Notes: generated by a model not told the origin, from the sequence alone. DNA of 51,440 nucleotides from Actinoplanes subtropicus (GCF_000721705.1 NZ_JOJL01000060.1:1-51440), one strand, 5' to 3'; positions 42,054-51,440 are shown, numbered from the stretch's first letter. Numbers and translations are program-made.

Positions 42054-43586
42054 GTGAGCCAGCCCAGCCTCAGCCTGGTCGACACCGACCCGGCCGAATT
42101 GGCCGTCGATGCGATCGTCATCGGCCTGCACAGCCAGCCCGACGACGGGGGTGCCCTGCTGCCGGCGGCCGGCGCGGAGAGCATCGCCGCCGCGTTCGAC
42201 GGCAAGCTCACCTCGACGCTCGCGCTGCTCGGCGCGAGCGGCGCGCCCGGCGAGGTGACCAAGCTGGCCACCCTCGGCACCGTCGCCGCGCCGCTGATCG
42301 TCGCGGTCGGGCTGGGCGACGAGCCGTCCGGCTCCGCCCCCGAGCGGGAGAAGCTGCGCCGCGGCGCCGGCGCGGCGGTGCGCGCGCTGGCCGGCAGCGC
42401 CACCGTCGCGCTGGCCCTGCCGGTGCCGGACGACGAGGACGCGCCCGGCGTGCTGCGGGCGATCCTGGAGGGGGCGCTGCTCGGCGGCTACCGGTTCGCC
42501 GGCTACAAGACCAAGCCGCAGCCGCGACGCCTCCCGGTGGCCGCGCTGCAGGTGCACGTGCCGGACGCGGCCGACCCGGCGGCCGGCGCCGAGGTGATCC
42601 GGGCCGAGATCGTCGCCCGGTCGGTGCGGCTCGCCCGGGACTGGGTCAACATGGCGCCCAACGAGCTGCGGCCGCCGCAGTTCGCCGACGCGGTGGTGGC
42701 CGCGGTCCAGGGCACCGGGCTCGAGGTCGAGGTGCTCGGCCTGGAGGAGCTGAAGGCGGCCGGGTACGGCGGGATCGTGGCGGTGGGCCAGGGCTCGGAG
42801 GCGCCGCCCCGGCTGGTCAAGCTGACGTACGTGCCCGAGGGCGTCGAGTCGCCGAAGAAGATCGCGCTGGTCGGCAAGGGCATCACCTTCGACACCGGCG
42901 GCATCAGCATCAAGCCGACGGCCGGCATGTGGGAGATGAAGTCGGACATGGCCGGGGCGGCGGCGATCGGCGGGGCGATGCTGGCGATCGCGGCGCTCAA
43001 GCCGCCGGTCGCGGTCAGCGGGTACCTGGCGATGGCGGAGAACATGCCGTCCGGCTCGGCGTACCGGCCGGGCGACGTGATCACGATGTTCGACGGCAAG
43101 CGGGTCGAGGTGTTCAACACCGACGCCGAGGGGCGCATGGTGCTCGGCGACGCGATCGCCCGGGCCTGCGCGGACGGCGCCTCGTACGTGCTGGAGGCGT
43201 CGACGCTGACCGGCGGCCAGGTGATCGCACTGGGCAAGCGGATCGCGGGTCTGATGGGCTCCGAGGAGGCGGTCGAGCTGATCCGGGCGGCCGGCGACAA
43301 GGTCGGCGAGCCGGCGTGGCCGATGCCGCTGCCCGAGGAGGTCCGCAAGGGCATGGAGTCCGACATAGCGGACATCTGCCAGACCAACAACGCGATGGAC
43401 CGCGCCGGGCACATGCTCCAGGGCGGCGTATTCCTACGCGAGTTCGTGGCCGACGGCGTCGAGTGGGCGCACATCGACATTGCCGGGCCGGGCTACCACG
43501 CGGGGGAGGCCGCCGGCTACTGGACCAAGGGTGGCACCGGCGTGCCGGTACGCACGCTGCTGCAGGCGATCGACGACTTGAGGTAA
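42054..43586 (+). CDS. pepA: Leucyl aminopeptidase (M17)
   Basis: 510 aa from GTG 42054. N-terminal macro-like domain, then the M17 catalytic domain. Metal and substrate residues lie in [24 protein letters not shown] and the family signature [23 protein letters not shown] follows. Cytosolic two-metal aminopeptidase that may also bind DNA. CGGAG precedes the start. Confidence 0.95.
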   Translation: MSQPSLSLVDTDPAELAVDAIVIGLHSQPDDGGALLPAAGAESIAAAFDGKLTSTLALLGASGAPGEVTKLATLGTVAAPLIVAVGLGDEPSGSAPEREKLRRGAGAAVRALAGSATVALALPVPDDEDAPGVLRAILEGALLGGYRFAGYKTKPQPRRLPVAALQVHVPDAADPAAGAEVIRAEIVARSVRLARDWVNMAPNELRPPQFADAVVAAVQGTGLEVEVLGLEELKAAGYGGIVAVGQGSEAPPRLVKLTYVPEGVESPKKIALVGKGITFDTGGISIKPTAGMWEMKSDMAGAAAIGGAMLAIAALKPPVAVSGYLAMAENMPSGSAYRPGDVITMFDGKRVEVFNTDAEGRMVLGDAIARACADGASYVLEASTLTGGQVIALGKRIAGLMGSEEAVELIRAAGDKVGEPAWPMPLPEEVRKGMESDIADICQTNNAMDRAGHMLQGGVFLREFVADGVEWAHIDIAGPGYHAGEAAGYWTKGGTGVPVRTLLQAIDDLR

Positions 43587-43587
43587 A

Positions 43588-43600
43588 GCGGCTCGGCCGC
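43588..43600 (+). terminator. Small hairpin after pepA
   Basis: GCGGC and GCCGC pair around TCG, directly after the stop codon. It is short, with no T-run. Confidence 0.3.
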
Positions 43601-43603
43601 AGC

Positions 43604-43704
43604 CCGCCTCCCAGGCCTCCCGGGGTGCCCCGATGCGAGAACGGCCCGCGATCGCCCCGCTTCCCAGGGGCGATCGCCCGCGGCGCCGGAGGCGACGCCA
43701 GCTA
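43604..43704. repeat. GCGATCGC palindromic element, short copy 3 with flanking unit
   Basis: GCGATCGCCCC (43648-43658) and GGGGCGATCGC (43667-43677) pair around an 8-nt loop. The left flank (43611-43645) matches the tandem units at 14921. The right flank ends in CAGCTAG, whose last bases are the stop codon of the leftward gene at 43702. Confidence 0.8.
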
Positions 43705-44019
43705 GCTCTGCCGTTTTTGTCTTGCGTTGTAGTCGCGCATGCGTTGGGGGTAGCCGAGCAGCCGTACGTCGTAGATGGGGACCGACAGGCTGCTCGCCCA
43801 GCGGCGGGCGATCTCCGGGGACTCGATGCGGCGACGGGTCCACTCGCCGTCGTGTGCCACGAGCAACACCGTGGTCTCGGTCACCGTCGTGCGCGGCTCG
43901 ATGAATGCCTCGACGCCGCGGCGGGTGCGGACGAACTCCGCAAGGTACTCGAGATCGGCACGGTCGACCGGCCGACCCGCCACCCGCTGGGGCGCGGTGC
44001 GCCGCCGAAACCAGGCCAC
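43702..44019 (-). CDS. Conserved protein of unknown function, 105 aa
   Basis: From GTG 44019 with AAGGAG 8 nt upstream. Begins VAWFRRRTAPQRV and contains VEAFIEPRTTVTETTVLLVA, DGEWTRRRIESPE and YDVRLLGYPQRMRDYNARQK. I recall similar actinobacterial proteins beside lpdA or E2 genes, without known function. The alpha/beta pattern with a basic end might bind nucleic acid or a partner protein. Divergent from lpdA. Confidence 0.75.
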   Translation of the reverse strand: MAWFRRRTAPQRVAGRPVDRADLEYLAEFVRTRRGVEAFIEPRTTVTETTVLLVAHDGEWTRRRIESPEIARRWASSLSVPIYDVRLLGYPQRMRDYNARQKRQS

Positions 44020-44127
44020 TGCCCGCTCCTTACGCTCAATTCCCGCAAGGGTACGACGGGCAGGCACGCCGGTGGGCACCTGACTGCATCGATGGCTTCG
44101 ATAAGTGACAAGATGGCGTGGACATAC

Positions 44128-44172
44128 TGTGACCGTTTCCTTTGTGTGACCCACACGGCGACGGATGTGACC
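44128..44172. promoter_or_regulatory. Three TGTGACC direct repeats upstream of lpdA
   Basis: TGTGACC occurs at 44128, 44145 and 44166, and the middle copy is part of the palindrome GTGTGACCCACAC (44144-44156). They lie within 60 nt of the lpdA start and may bind a regulator. Confidence 0.4.
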
Positions 44173-44184
44173 ACTGGAGTCAAC

Positions 44185-45576
44185 GTGAGCCAGCCGAACG
44201 GCGGAACCTTCGACATCGTCATCCTCGGCGCCGGCAGCGGCGGCTACGCGGCCGCCCTGCGCGCCGCCGAGCTCGACCTCTCCGTAGCGCTGATCGACAA
44301 GGCCGAGCTGGGCGGCACGTGCCTGCACCGCGGCTGCATCCCGACCAAGGCGCTCCTGCATGCCGCCGAGGTGGCCGAGCAGACGCGGGAGGCCGAGCAG
44401 TTCGGCATCAAGGCCGAGCTGTTGTCGATCGACATGGCCGGGGTGAACGCGTACAAGGACGGTGTCGTCTCCCGTCTGTACAAGGGCCTCACCGGCCTGC
44501 TCACGCACAACAAGAACATCACCGTGGTGGCCGGCGAGGGCAAGCTCGTCAGCCGGGACACGGTCGAGGTGGCCGGCCGGCGCTACACCGGCCGCAACGT
44601 CATCCTGGCCAGCGGCTCCTACTCGCGCTCACTGCCCGGCCTCGAGGTCGACGGCAAGCGGGTCATCACCAGCGAGCACGCGCTCCGGCTCGACCGGGTG
44701 CCCTCGTCGGCGATCGTGCTCGGCGGCGGCGTGATCGGCGTCGAGTTCGCCAGCGTCTGGAAGTCGTTCGGCGCCGAGGTGACCATCCTGGAGGCGCTGC
44801 CCCGCCTGGTCGCCGCCGAGGACGAGGAGATCTCGAAGCAGCTCGAGCGCTCCTTCCGCAAGCGCAAGATCAACTTCAAGGTCGGCAAGCCGTTCGAGAA
44901 GGTCGAGTACACCGACAACGGCGTGCGCGCGACCATCCAGGGCGGCGAGACGGTCGAGGCCGAGGTGCTGCTGGTGGCGGTCGGTCGCGGCCCGACGACC
45001 CAGGGCCTCGGCTACGAGCAGCAGGGCGTCACGCTCGACCGCGGCTTCGTGATCACCAACGAGCGGCTGCACACCGGCGTCGGCAACATCTACGCGGTCG
45101 GCGACATCGTCCCCGGCCTCCAGCTCGCGCACCGCGGCTTCGCCCAGGGCATCTTCGTGGCGGAGGAGATCGCGGGCCGGCGCCCGGCGGTCATCGACGA
45201 GGCCGGCATCCCCCGGGTCACCTACTGCGACCCGGAGATCGCCTCGATGGGCCTGACCGAGGCCAAGGCCAAGGAGAAGTACGGCGCCGACAAGGTCTCG
45301 ACGTACAACTACAACCTCGGCGGCAACGGCAAGAGCCAGATCCTCAAGACCACCGGCTTCGTGAAGCTGGTCCGTCTGAACGACGGCCCGGTGCTCGGCG
45401 TGCACATGATCGGCGCGCGGATGAGCGAGCAGGTCGGCGAGGCTCAGCTGATCTACAACTGGGAGGCCTTCCCGGAGGAGGTCGCTCAGCTCGTGCACGC
45501 CCACCCGACGCAGAACGAGGCGCTGGGCGAGGCGTTCCTCGCGCTCGCCGGCAAGCCCCTGCACGCACACAGCTGA
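44185..45576 (+). CDS. lpdA: Dihydrolipoyl dehydrogenase
   Basis: 463 aa from GTG 44185, GGAG 5 nt upstream. FAD-binding ILGAGSGGYAAALRAAEL, redox disulfide GGTCLHRGCIPTKALLH, NAD-binding VLGGGVIGVEFASVW, and the C-terminal dimer motif HAHPTQNEALGEAF with the catalytic His-Glu pair. It reoxidises the lipoyl groups of 2-oxoacid dehydrogenase E2, the next gene, and of the glycine cleavage H protein. Confidence 0.95.
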   Translation: MSQPNGGTFDIVILGAGSGGYAAALRAAELDLSVALIDKAELGGTCLHRGCIPTKALLHAAEVAEQTREAEQFGIKAELLSIDMAGVNAYKDGVVSRLYKGLTGLLTHNKNITVVAGEGKLVSRDTVEVAGRRYTGRNVILASGSYSRSLPGLEVDGKRVITSEHALRLDRVPSSAIVLGGGVIGVEFASVWKSFGAEVTILEALPRLVAAEDEEISKQLERSFRKRKINFKVGKPFEKVEYTDNGVRATIQGGETVEAEVLLVAVGRGPTTQGLGYEQQGVTLDRGFVITNERLHTGVGNIYAVGDIVPGLQLAHRGFAQGIFVAEEIAGRRPAVIDEAGIPRVTYCDPEIASMGLTEAKAKEKYGADKVSTYNYNLGGNGKSQILKTTGFVKLVRLNDGPVLGVHMIGARMSEQVGEAQLIYNWEAFPEEVAQLVHAHPTQNEALGEAFLALAGKPLHAHS

Positions 45577-45619
45577 CCTATTTCGTTGACGAAGACGAAG
45601 CGGACAAGGAGTTCGGAGA

Positions 45620-47518
45620 ATGCCGGTATCGGTCACCATGCCGCGGCTGGGTGAGAGCGTCACCGAGGGCACCGTCACGCGCTGGCTGAAGCAGGAGGGC
45701 GAGCGGGTCGAGGCCGATGAGCCGCTGCTCGAGGTCTCCACCGACAAGGTCGACACGGAGATCCCGTCGCCGGCCGCGGGCGTGCTCACCCGCATCGTCG
45801 TCGGGGAGGACGAGACGGCCGACGTCGGCAGCGAGCTGGCGGTCATCTCGGGCGACGGCGAAGAGCCGGCCGACGCGGCGCCGGCCCCGGCCGCCGCCTC
45901 GCAGGCCCCCGCCCCGCAGGCCGCCGCCCCGCAGGCCCCGGCTCCGCAGGCCGAGGCCGAGCCGGAGCCGCCGGCGCCCACCACTCCTTCGACGGAGAAG
46001 CCGGTCGAGGCCGAGGCCCCCGCGCCGCAGCCGTCCGCGGCCACGCCGTCCGCCGGCGGCGAGGGCACCGACGTGAAGATGCCCGCGCTCGGCGAGAGCG
46101 TCACCGAGGGCACCGTCACCCGCTGGCTCAAGCAGGTCGGCGAGACGGTCGACGCGGACGAGCCGCTGCTCGAGGTCTCCACCGACAAGGTCGACACCGA
46201 GATCCCGTCGCCGGTGGCCGGCACCGTCCTCGAGATCAAGGTGCAGGAGGACGAGACCGCCGACGTCGGCGCGGTGCTCGCGGTGATCGGCACCCCGGGC
46301 GCCGCCCCGGCTCCGGCTCCCGCGCCGCAGCAGGCCCCGGCGCCGCAGCAGGCACCTGCCCCGCAGCAGGCCCCGGCCCCCAAGCAGGAAGAAGCGCCGA
46401 AGATCGAGTCCGCTCCGGCGCCTTCCTTCGGGCCCGGCGACTCGTATGCCGAGCCCGCGGCCGAGGCGGAGGTCGCCAAGGACCCGTCGGCCGCCGAGCG
46501 CGGCGCCGAGCCCCCGGCCGCGGTCGCCACCCCGACCCGCGAGGCGGTCAAGGGCAACGGCGCCGGCGACGCCGGTTACCTGACCCCGCTGGTCCGCAAG
46601 CTGGCCGCCGAGAAGGGCGTGGACCTGTCCTCCCTGACCGGCACCGGCGTCGGCGGCCGCATCCGCAAGCAGGACGTGCTCGACGCGGCCGAGGCCGCGG
46701 AGAAGGCCAAGGCCGCCCCGGCCCCGGTGGCGCAGCCCGCCCCGGCCGCCGCCGCACCGGCCGCGGCGCAGGCCGCCAAGCCGGCGCCGAGCCCGCTGCG
46801 CGGCCGCACCGAGAAGCTGACCCGCATGCGCCAGACCATCGCCCGGCGCATGGTCGAGTCGCTGCAGGTCTCGGCGCAGCTCACCACGGTGGTCGAGGTG
46901 GACGTCACCAAGATCGCCCAGCTGCGGAACCGGGCCAAGGCCGACTTCCAGGCCAAGCACGGCGTGAAGCTGACCTTCATGCCGTTCTTCGCCCTGGCCG
47001 CGGTCGAGGCGCTGCAGCAGCACCCGACGGTCAACTCGTCGATCGACCTCGAGGCCAACACGGTCACCTACCACGACGGCGAGCACCTGGGCATCGCGGT
47101 CGACACGCCGCGCGGCCTGATCGTCCCGGTGATCCGGGACGCCGGCGACCTCAACCTGGCCGGCCTGGCCAAGCGGATCGCCGACGTGGCCGACCGCACC
47201 CGGAACAACAAGATCGGCCCGGACGAGCTGTCCGGCGGCACGTTCACGCTGACCAACACCGGCAGCCGGGGCGCGCTCTTCGACACGCCGATCATCAACC
47301 AGCCGCAGGTCGGCATCCTCGGCACCGGCGCGGTCGTCAAGCGGGCCGTCATCATCGACGACCCGACGCTCGGCGAGCTCATCGTGCCGCGCTCGATGAT
47401 CTACCTGGCGCTCAGCTACGACCACCGGATCGTGGACGGTGCCGACGCGGCCCGCTTCCTGGTGACGCTGAAGGACCGCCTCGAGGGCGGCCAGTTCGAG
47501 GCCGAGCTCGGCCTGTAG
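45620..47518 (+). CDS. sucB: Dihydrolipoyllysine acyltransferase (E2) with two lipoyl domains
   Basis: 632 aa. Two lipoyl domains with lipoylated Lys 43 and Lys 190 in [12 protein letters not shown], each followed by an Ala-Pro-rich linker. A peripheral-subunit-binding domain lies at ~314-350 ([19 protein letters not shown]). The catalytic domain ends with [16 protein letters not shown], whose His is at ~602. Often named sucB, but the mycobacterial homologue DlaT serves pyruvate dehydrogenase, so that role is likely here (inference). GGAG precedes the ATG. Confidence 0.94.
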   Translation: MPVSVTMPRLGESVTEGTVTRWLKQEGERVEADEPLLEVSTDKVDTEIPSPAAGVLTRIVVGEDETADVGSELAVISGDGEEPADAAPAPAAASQAPAPQAAAPQAPAPQAEAEPEPPAPTTPSTEKPVEAEAPAPQPSAATPSAGGEGTDVKMPALGESVTEGTVTRWLKQVGETVDADEPLLEVSTDKVDTEIPSPVAGTVLEIKVQEDETADVGAVLAVIGTPGAAPAPAPAPQQAPAPQQAPAPQQAPAPKQEEAPKIESAPAPSFGPGDSYAEPAAEAEVAKDPSAAERGAEPPAAVATPTREAVKGNGAGDAGYLTPLVRKLAAEKGVDLSSLTGTGVGGRIRKQDVLDAAEAAEKAKAAPAPVAQPAPAAAAPAAAQAAKPAPSPLRGRTEKLTRMRQTIARRMVESLQVSAQLTTVVEVDVTKIAQLRNRAKADFQAKHGVKLTFMPFFALAAVEALQQHPTVNSSIDLEANTVTYHDGEHLGIAVDTPRGLIVPVIRDAGDLNLAGLAKRIADVADRTRNNKIGPDELSGGTFTLTNTGSRGALFDTPIINQPQVGILGTGAVVKRAVIIDDPTLGELIVPRSMIYLALSYDHRIVDGADAARFLVTLKDRLEGGQFEAELGL

Positions 47519-47534
47519 GGCAGACAAGGCCGAA

Positions 47535-47562
47535 GGGCGTGCCGGAGTGATCCGGCACGCCC
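47535..47562 (+). terminator. Terminator hairpin of lpdA-sucB
   Basis: A perfect 12-bp stem GGGCGTGCCGGA / TCCGGCACGCCC with loop GTGA starts 17 nt after the sucB stop. Its 3' arm runs into the palindromic element. Confidence 0.8.
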
Positions 47563-47694
47563 GCGATCGCCCCGCTGATGAGGAGGCAGTCGATTTCCGT
47601 CGCCGCGGGGTTTGCGGTGCCGGAAGTCGACTGCCTCCTCATCAGCCCCGAAGGGGCGATCGCCCGCGGAGCGAAGCGGAGCCAGCCAACTCAG
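47560..47694. repeat. GCGATCGC palindromic element, long copy 4
   Basis: Ends GCGATCGCCCC (47563-47573) and GGGGCGATCGC (47653-47663). Inner 25-bp arms (47575-47599 and 47621-47645) pair with one mismatch. The right flank GGAGCGAAGCGGAGCC is shared with the copy at 137. The arm sequence beyond CTGATGAGGAG differs from the copy at 15030 but still pairs. Confidence 0.85.
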
Positions 47695-47721
47695 TTTTGA
47701 ACGGGTTCATATCCGGGCATC

Positions 47722-48636
47722 ATGGGTGGCATGCGGATCCTGATGGCCGGTGCTTCCGGTTTCCTTGGCACGCGGCTGGGCGACCGGCTCGGCGAGGCCG
47801 GGCACGAGATCACCCGGCTGGTCCGGCGGCCGGCCCGGCACGCCGGCGAGTCGACCTGGCAGCCGTCCCAGGGTCAGATCGACCCGGCCGCGGTGGCCGG
47901 CGCCGACGTGGTGATCAACCTGGCCGGCGCGAACATCGGGACGCACCGCTGGACCAAGCACTACCGCGGTGTGCTGCGCTCGAGCCGGGTCGACACCACC
48001 GCCACCCTGGCCGAGGCGATCCGGCAACTGCCCGCCGCCGACCGGCCGGGCACGATGGTGCAGGCCTCCGGGATCAGCGCGTACGGCGACACCGGCGACC
48101 GGCCGACCACCGAGGAGGGACCGGCCGGGCACACCTTCCTGGCCGACCTGTGCCGGGTCTGGGAGGCCGCGGCCCGGCCCGCCGAGGACGCCGGCACCCG
48201 GGTGCTGCTGCTGCGGACCGCCCCGCTGGTCGACGCGCGCGGGGGCATGCTCAAGCCGCTGCTGATCCCGTTCCGGCTGGGCCTGGGCGCCAAGCTCGGT
48301 GGCGGCCGGCAGTGGATGGCCTGGATGGCGCTGGCCGACTGGCTCGGCGCGGTCGAGTTCCTGCTGGACCGCGAGGACGTGGCCGGCCCGGTGAACATGA
48401 CCGGCGCCGTGCCCTGCACCAACGCCGAGTTCACCAGGGCGCTGGCCCGGGCGCTGCATCGGCCGGCGGTGCTGGCCGTGCCGGGCTTCGCGCTCGACCT
48501 GGCGCTGGGCGGGCTCGCCGAGGAGTTGCAGGTGAGCGTGCGGGCGATTCCCGCCGTACTAGAAAAAGCGGGTTTTCATTGGTCTTATCCGGACATTGAC
48601 TCCTCGGTTCGTGTCGCCGTCGATGCTTCCCGGTAA
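47722..48636 (+). CDS. TIGR01777-type NAD-dependent epimerase/oxidoreductase
   Basis: 304 aa from ATG 47722; ATG 47731 gives the tighter Rossmann start MRILMAGASGFLG. Extended short-chain dehydrogenase fold; INLAGANIG and SGISAYGDTGD are typical of the SDR39U1/YfcH group, whose substrate is unknown. The C-terminal half has the DUF1731-like end (VPGFALDLALGGLAEEL). The gene lies between E2 and lipB as in mycobacteria. Confidence 0.87.
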   Translation: MGGMRILMAGASGFLGTRLGDRLGEAGHEITRLVRRPARHAGESTWQPSQGQIDPAAVAGADVVINLAGANIGTHRWTKHYRGVLRSSRVDTTATLAEAIRQLPAADRPGTMVQASGISAYGDTGDRPTTEEGPAGHTFLADLCRVWEAAARPAEDAGTRVLLLRTAPLVDARGGMLKPLLIPFRLGLGAKLGGGRQWMAWMALADWLGAVEFLLDREDVAGPVNMTGAVPCTNAEFTRALARALHRPAVLAVPGFALDLALGGLAEELQVSVRAIPAVLEKAGFHWSYPDIDSSVRVAVDASR

Positions 48637-48655
48637 ACGAGACAGGTTCGCTTGC

Positions 48656-48661
48656 TAACCT
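48656..48661 (+). promoter_or_regulatory. Putative -10 box of a leaderless promoter
   Basis: TAACCT ends 7 nt before ATG 48669, favouring that codon over the GTG at 48666. Confidence 0.35.
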
Positions 48662-48668
48662 GCGCGTG

Positions 48669-50531
48669 ATGTCCGTCGCAGCGCCCACCACCGATGCCGC
48701 CGAGGACCGTCCGGCCCCGCCCGACACCGTTTCGGTGGTCCGGCGCCTGCGGTCCCACCTGCTCGTGGCCGTGATCGCCCTCGGCCTCGCCGTCTACGTC
48801 ACCGAGGGGCTCTGGCGGCAGCCGTATGCTCACGTCATCGCCGGCAACGTCGGTGACCAGGCGTTCTTCGAGTGGGTGCTGGCGTACGGCGTGCATCTGC
48901 TCCGCGACGGCGGCGACCCGTTCTACGCGACCGTGATGAACGCGCCGAACGGCGTGAACCTCGCGGCCAACACGTCGGTCACCGCGTACGCGATCCTGTT
49001 CGCCCCCTTGACGATCTGGGCCGGCCCGCAGGTCACCTTCGCGACGGTGCTGACGCTGAACCTGGCCGGCTCGGCCTTCGCCTGGTACCTGTTCCTGGCC
49101 CGCTGGGTGACCCGCAACCGGCTCTCGGCCGCGGTCGCCGGGCTGTTCTGCGGCTTCGCGCCCGGCTTCGTCTCGCACGCCAACGCCCACCTCAACTGGA
49201 CCGCCGGCTGGATCGCGCCGGTCGTGCTGTGGTGGCTGTTCAAGCTGCGCGAGCCGGGGCGGTGGCTGCGCAACGGCGCGGTGCTCGGCGCGTTCCTCGG
49301 CGTCGCCTTCACCATCGCGGCCGAGGGGCTGTTCTTCACCGCGCTGGCCGGCGGGGTGTTCGTCGTCGCCTGGTCGCTGTCGCGGGCCACCCAGGCCGAG
49401 GCGCGCGTGGCGCTGCCGACCATGCTCAAGGGGCTCGGGGTGACCGCGGTGGTGGCCGGCGCGCTGCTGGCCTACCCGCTGCACATGCACTTCGCCGGGC
49501 CGGAGACCTTCTCCGGGACGGGCTTCAACCAGCGGCACTACGCCGAGGACATCGCGGCGTATTTCTCCTTCTCCGACCGTACGCTGGCGGCCGGGGTCGG
49601 GCTGGGCGCCAACTACGCGGCCAATCCGACCGAGCAGACCTCGTTCTTCGGGCTGCCGCTGATGGTGCTGGTCGTCGCGGCGTTCGTGCTGCTCTGGCGC
49701 CGGGCCGACGCGCGGCGCCGGGCGACGCTGCGGGCCCTGGCGATCACCGGCGGCGTGTTCATGGTGATCTCGTTCGGGCCACGGTTGCACATCTTCGGCT
49801 ACCAGAGCGACATTCCCCTGCCGTACGCGTTGCTCCAGCGCCTGCCGCTCTTCGACTCCGCGCTGCCGCTCCGGTTCGCGCTGGTGCTGGTCGGCGTGAT
49901 CGGTGTGATCCTCGCGTCGAGCGCCGACCTGCTGCTCGACCGGGACGAGATGCCGCACCCGGCACACACCCCGTTCGCCGCGGCGTTCGCCGTCGCGCTG
50001 ATCCCGCTCTTCCCGCTGCCGCTGCTGTGGACCGAGCGGGCGCCCGAGCCGAAGTTCATCGCCGACGGCACCTGGCAGCGGTACGTGCCCGAGGGCGGGA
50101 CGATGAGCGCGCTGCCGTTCGCGATCAACGTCGCCGCCGACGGGCAGCGGTGGCAGGCGTACACGATGGCCCGCGGGGGACGGCAGTTCCGGATCCCGGA
50201 CGGGTACTTCCTCGGTCCCGAGATCGACGGCGCCGACAAGCAGGGCCGGATCGGCGCGCCGCCGCGCCGCACCGACTGGCTGTTCCTGCGGGCCGCGCTG
50301 TACGGCTACGTCCCGGAGGTCGACAACTGGGACCGCGCGCAGGCCCGGGCCGACTTCGAGTACTGGGGCGTCGACGCGCTCTTCCTGCCCGAGGAGATCA
50401 CCGGGCCGAACGGGATGCTGTTCCGCTCGGCGGTGGAGAAGAGCGCGACCGATCTGCTGGGCGAGCCCGAGCACGTCGACGACGTGCTGGTGTGGCGAAT
50501 ACGTCCCGGCGTGGATCCGATCGACAGGTAG
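48669..50531 (+). CDS. GT-C-like polytopic membrane protein
   Basis: 620 aa from ATG 48669. About ten transmembrane helices, then a ~170-residue soluble C-terminus. Helix 1 is followed by an extracytoplasmic loop with the acidic motif [11 protein letters not shown], the position of catalytic acids in GT-C glycosyltransferases that use polyprenyl-linked sugars. I recall this architecture as a conserved putative membrane protein of actinobacteria; a glycosyltransferase role is inference. Confidence 0.72.
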   Translation: MSVAAPTTDAAEDRPAPPDTVSVVRRLRSHLLVAVIALGLAVYVTEGLWRQPYAHVIAGNVGDQAFFEWVLAYGVHLLRDGGDPFYATVMNAPNGVNLAANTSVTAYAILFAPLTIWAGPQVTFATVLTLNLAGSAFAWYLFLARWVTRNRLSAAVAGLFCGFAPGFVSHANAHLNWTAGWIAPVVLWWLFKLREPGRWLRNGAVLGAFLGVAFTIAAEGLFFTALAGGVFVVAWSLSRATQAEARVALPTMLKGLGVTAVVAGALLAYPLHMHFAGPETFSGTGFNQRHYAEDIAAYFSFSDRTLAAGVGLGANYAANPTEQTSFFGLPLMVLVVAAFVLLWRRADARRRATLRALAITGGVFMVISFGPRLHIFGYQSDIPLPYALLQRLPLFDSALPLRFALVLVGVIGVILASSADLLLDRDEMPHPAHTPFAAAFAVALIPLFPLPLLWTERAPEPKFIADGTWQRYVPEGGTMSALPFAINVAADGQRWQAYTMARGGRQFRIPDGYFLGPEIDGADKQGRIGAPPRRTDWLFLRAALYGYVPEVDNWDRAQARADFEYWGVDALFLPEEITGPNGMLFRSAVEKSATDLLGEPEHVDDVLVWRIRPGVDPIDR

Positions 50532-50539
50532 CACCGGGT

Positions 50540-50545
50540 TATGTT
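50540..50545 (+). promoter_or_regulatory. Putative -10 box of a leaderless promoter
   Basis: TATGTT ends 6 nt before the lipB GTG at 50552; the gap to the upstream gene is 20 nt. Confidence 0.4.
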
Positions 50546-50551
50546 GGGGGC

Positions 50552-51181
50552 GTGACACCCTCCACGCTCACCGTGCTGCGTCCCGGTCTGGTCGACTACC
50601 GTACGGCCTGGGACGAGCAGCGCCGCCTGCATGACGCCGTGGTGGCGGGCGACCAGCCCGACACCATCCTGCTGCTGGAACACCCCAGCGTCTTCACCGC
50701 CGGCAAGCGCACCGAGCCCGCCGACCGCCCGTCCGACGGCACCCCGGTGGTCGAGGTCGACCGCGGCGGCAAGATCACTTGGCACGGCCCGGGGCAGCTG
50801 GTCGGCTACCCGATCCTCCGCCTGCCCGACCCGGTCGACGTGGTCGCCTACGTGCGCCGCACCGAGCAGTTGCTGATCGACGTGTGTGCCGAGTTCGGCG
50901 TCGCCACCGAGCGGGTCGAGGGCCGCAGCGGCGCCTGGGTGCGCGCCGACGGCCGCGGGCCCGACCGCAAGATCGCCGCGATCGGCATCCGGGTCGCGCG
51001 CGGGGTCACCCAGCACGGGTTCGCGCTCAACTGCGACTGCGACCTGTCGGCGTACGACCGCTTCGTGCCCTGCGGGATCCGCGACGCCGGGGTGACGTCG
51101 CTCAGCGCCGAGCTCGGCCGGCCGGTCCCGGTCGCCGAGGTGCTGCCGGTCCTCGAGCGGCACCTGCCGACGCTGTTCTGA
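50552..51181 (+). CDS. lipB: Octanoyltransferase
   Basis: 209 aa from GTG 50552. Moves octanoate from acyl carrier protein to lipoyl domains, giving the precursor for lipoate. Motifs: [17 protein letters not shown], the conserved Lys in [11 protein letters not shown] and the active Cys in [15 protein letters not shown]. Its targets include the E2 encoded at 45620 and GcvH elsewhere. lipA usually follows lipB and may lie past the window end, after the small gene. Confidence 0.95.
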   Translation: MTPSTLTVLRPGLVDYRTAWDEQRRLHDAVVAGDQPDTILLLEHPSVFTAGKRTEPADRPSDGTPVVEVDRGGKITWHGPGQLVGYPILRLPDPVDVVAYVRRTEQLLIDVCAEFGVATERVEGRSGAWVRADGRGPDRKIAAIGIRVARGVTQHGFALNCDCDLSAYDRFVPCGIRDAGVTSLSAELGRPVPVAEVLPVLERHLPTLF

Positions 51182-51345
51182 TGCCTCTCTACCGGGATCC
51201 GAGCGACCCGCGGGTCTTCGTGCCCAAGAAGGGCGGCGGGGTCACGCTGAACTTCGGCCACCCCGTCGCCTGGGTCATCCTGGTCGGCACCACGATCATC
51301 CCGCTGGCGATCGTCGCGGCGGTCGTCCTCGCGACCATCACCTAA
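51181..51345 (+). CDS. Small DUF5808-like membrane protein
   Basis: 54 aa. The ATG shares its A with the lipB stop (TGATG), so it is translationally coupled. RDPSDPRVFVPKKGGGVTLN is followed by NFGHP and one transmembrane helix (AWVILVGTTIIPLAIVAAVV). The start resembles the DUF5808 motif as I remember it; function unknown. Confidence 0.68.
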   Translation: MPLYRDPSDPRVFVPKKGGGVTLNFGHPVAWVILVGTTIIPLAIVAAVVLATIT

Positions 51346-51346
51346 C

Positions 51347-51359
51347 GGGGCTTCGCCCC
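51347..51359 (+). terminator. Small GC hairpin after the last gene
   Basis: GGGGC and GCCCC pair around TTC, directly after the stop codon. The remaining ~80 nt of the window show no gene. Confidence 0.35.
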
Positions 51360-51440
51360 AGCCCGACGAGGCATGTTGGTGGTTGAGGCGGTCGCTCGTT
51401 TGAGGGACTCCGGTCGGCGGGATCTAGACCCGTGTCCGGC

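Larger units (their letters stand above)
47519..47721. other. Gap after sucB: terminator plus palindromic element
   Basis: This 203-nt gap is almost wholly a hairpin terminator followed directly by the long palindromic element; only about 27 nt remain before the next gene. Confidence 0.7.

Noticed and set aside
1..51440. tRNA, rRNA, insertion sequences or phage genes
   Set aside because: All intergenic gaps were read and no cloverleaf, rRNA segment, transposase or integrase was recognised.

Overview
The window is about 51 kb of very GC-rich, densely coded DNA, with GTG and TTG starts, many 4-nt ATGA or GTGA overlaps and several leaderless starts. Gene content and order point to an actinobacterium. 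The order DEDD exonuclease/UvrC-like, ctaE-qcrCAB, trpD, ctaC-ctaF, adoK, erpA, glycerate kinase, cobT/cobS, gcvT, pepA, dlaT/sucB, epimerase, lipB is also known from mycobacteria and streptomycetes. The protein types (WG-repeat protein, fused CobU-CobT, long quinolinate synthase) fit Micromonosporaceae best, probably an Actinoplanes-like organism. The genus is inference.

Layout. 0.2-7.1 kb: a NYN-domain protein, a DEDDh/GIY-YIG nuclease, a short Rel/SpoT homologue, a Nudix hydrolase, a sugar nucleotidyltransferase and a RAM-domain protein. 7.2-16.4 kb: respiratory-chain genes. ctaE-qcrC-qcrA-qcrB are followed on the other strand by a CtaG-type assembly protein, a degenerate receiver protein and trpD, and then ctaC-ctaF. 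16.6-24.6 kb: a cysteine desulfurase with a TusA-like protein, a P-loop kinase with adoK, erpA, glycerate kinase, nadA, murA and a DUF3043 protein. 24.6-37.8 kb: accessory genes, namely azlCD with a divergent XRE-cupin regulator, an acyl-CoA dehydrogenase, an ABC-2 exporter operon, a 1656-aa WG-repeat protein, an aldo/keto reductase and a site-2 protease. 38-51.4 kb: late cobalamin synthesis (CobU-CobT fusion, cobS), gcvT, pepA, lpdA, sucB, an epimerase, a GT-C-like membrane protein, lipB and a small membrane protein.

Themes. Respiration (bc1 complex plus oxidase subunits II, III and IV; subunit I is not here), iron-sulfur supply and use (cysteine desulfurase, ErpA, Rieske protein, NadA) and lipoyl-dependent metabolism (GcvT, Lpd, E2, LipB) are mixed with cofactor synthesis. 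Convergent genes are tightly packed, several overlapping at their stop codons.

The most unusual content is non-coding. Four palindromic elements with GCGATCGC at both ends lie at gene 3' ends. In the two long copies the internal stem differs in sequence, but both arms have changed together so that pairing is kept, and the loop is present in opposite orientations. One copy has replaced the end of ctaF, so the encoded oxidase subunit IV loses its last membrane helix and gains about 140 residues of repeat-derived sequence. A separate 128-bp palindrome lies beside it. In the ABC exporter operon one permease gene is interrupted by an in-frame TAG, with the rest of the reading frame intact. The CobT-like half of the cobalamin fusion has lost several motifs that I recall as conserved in CobT.
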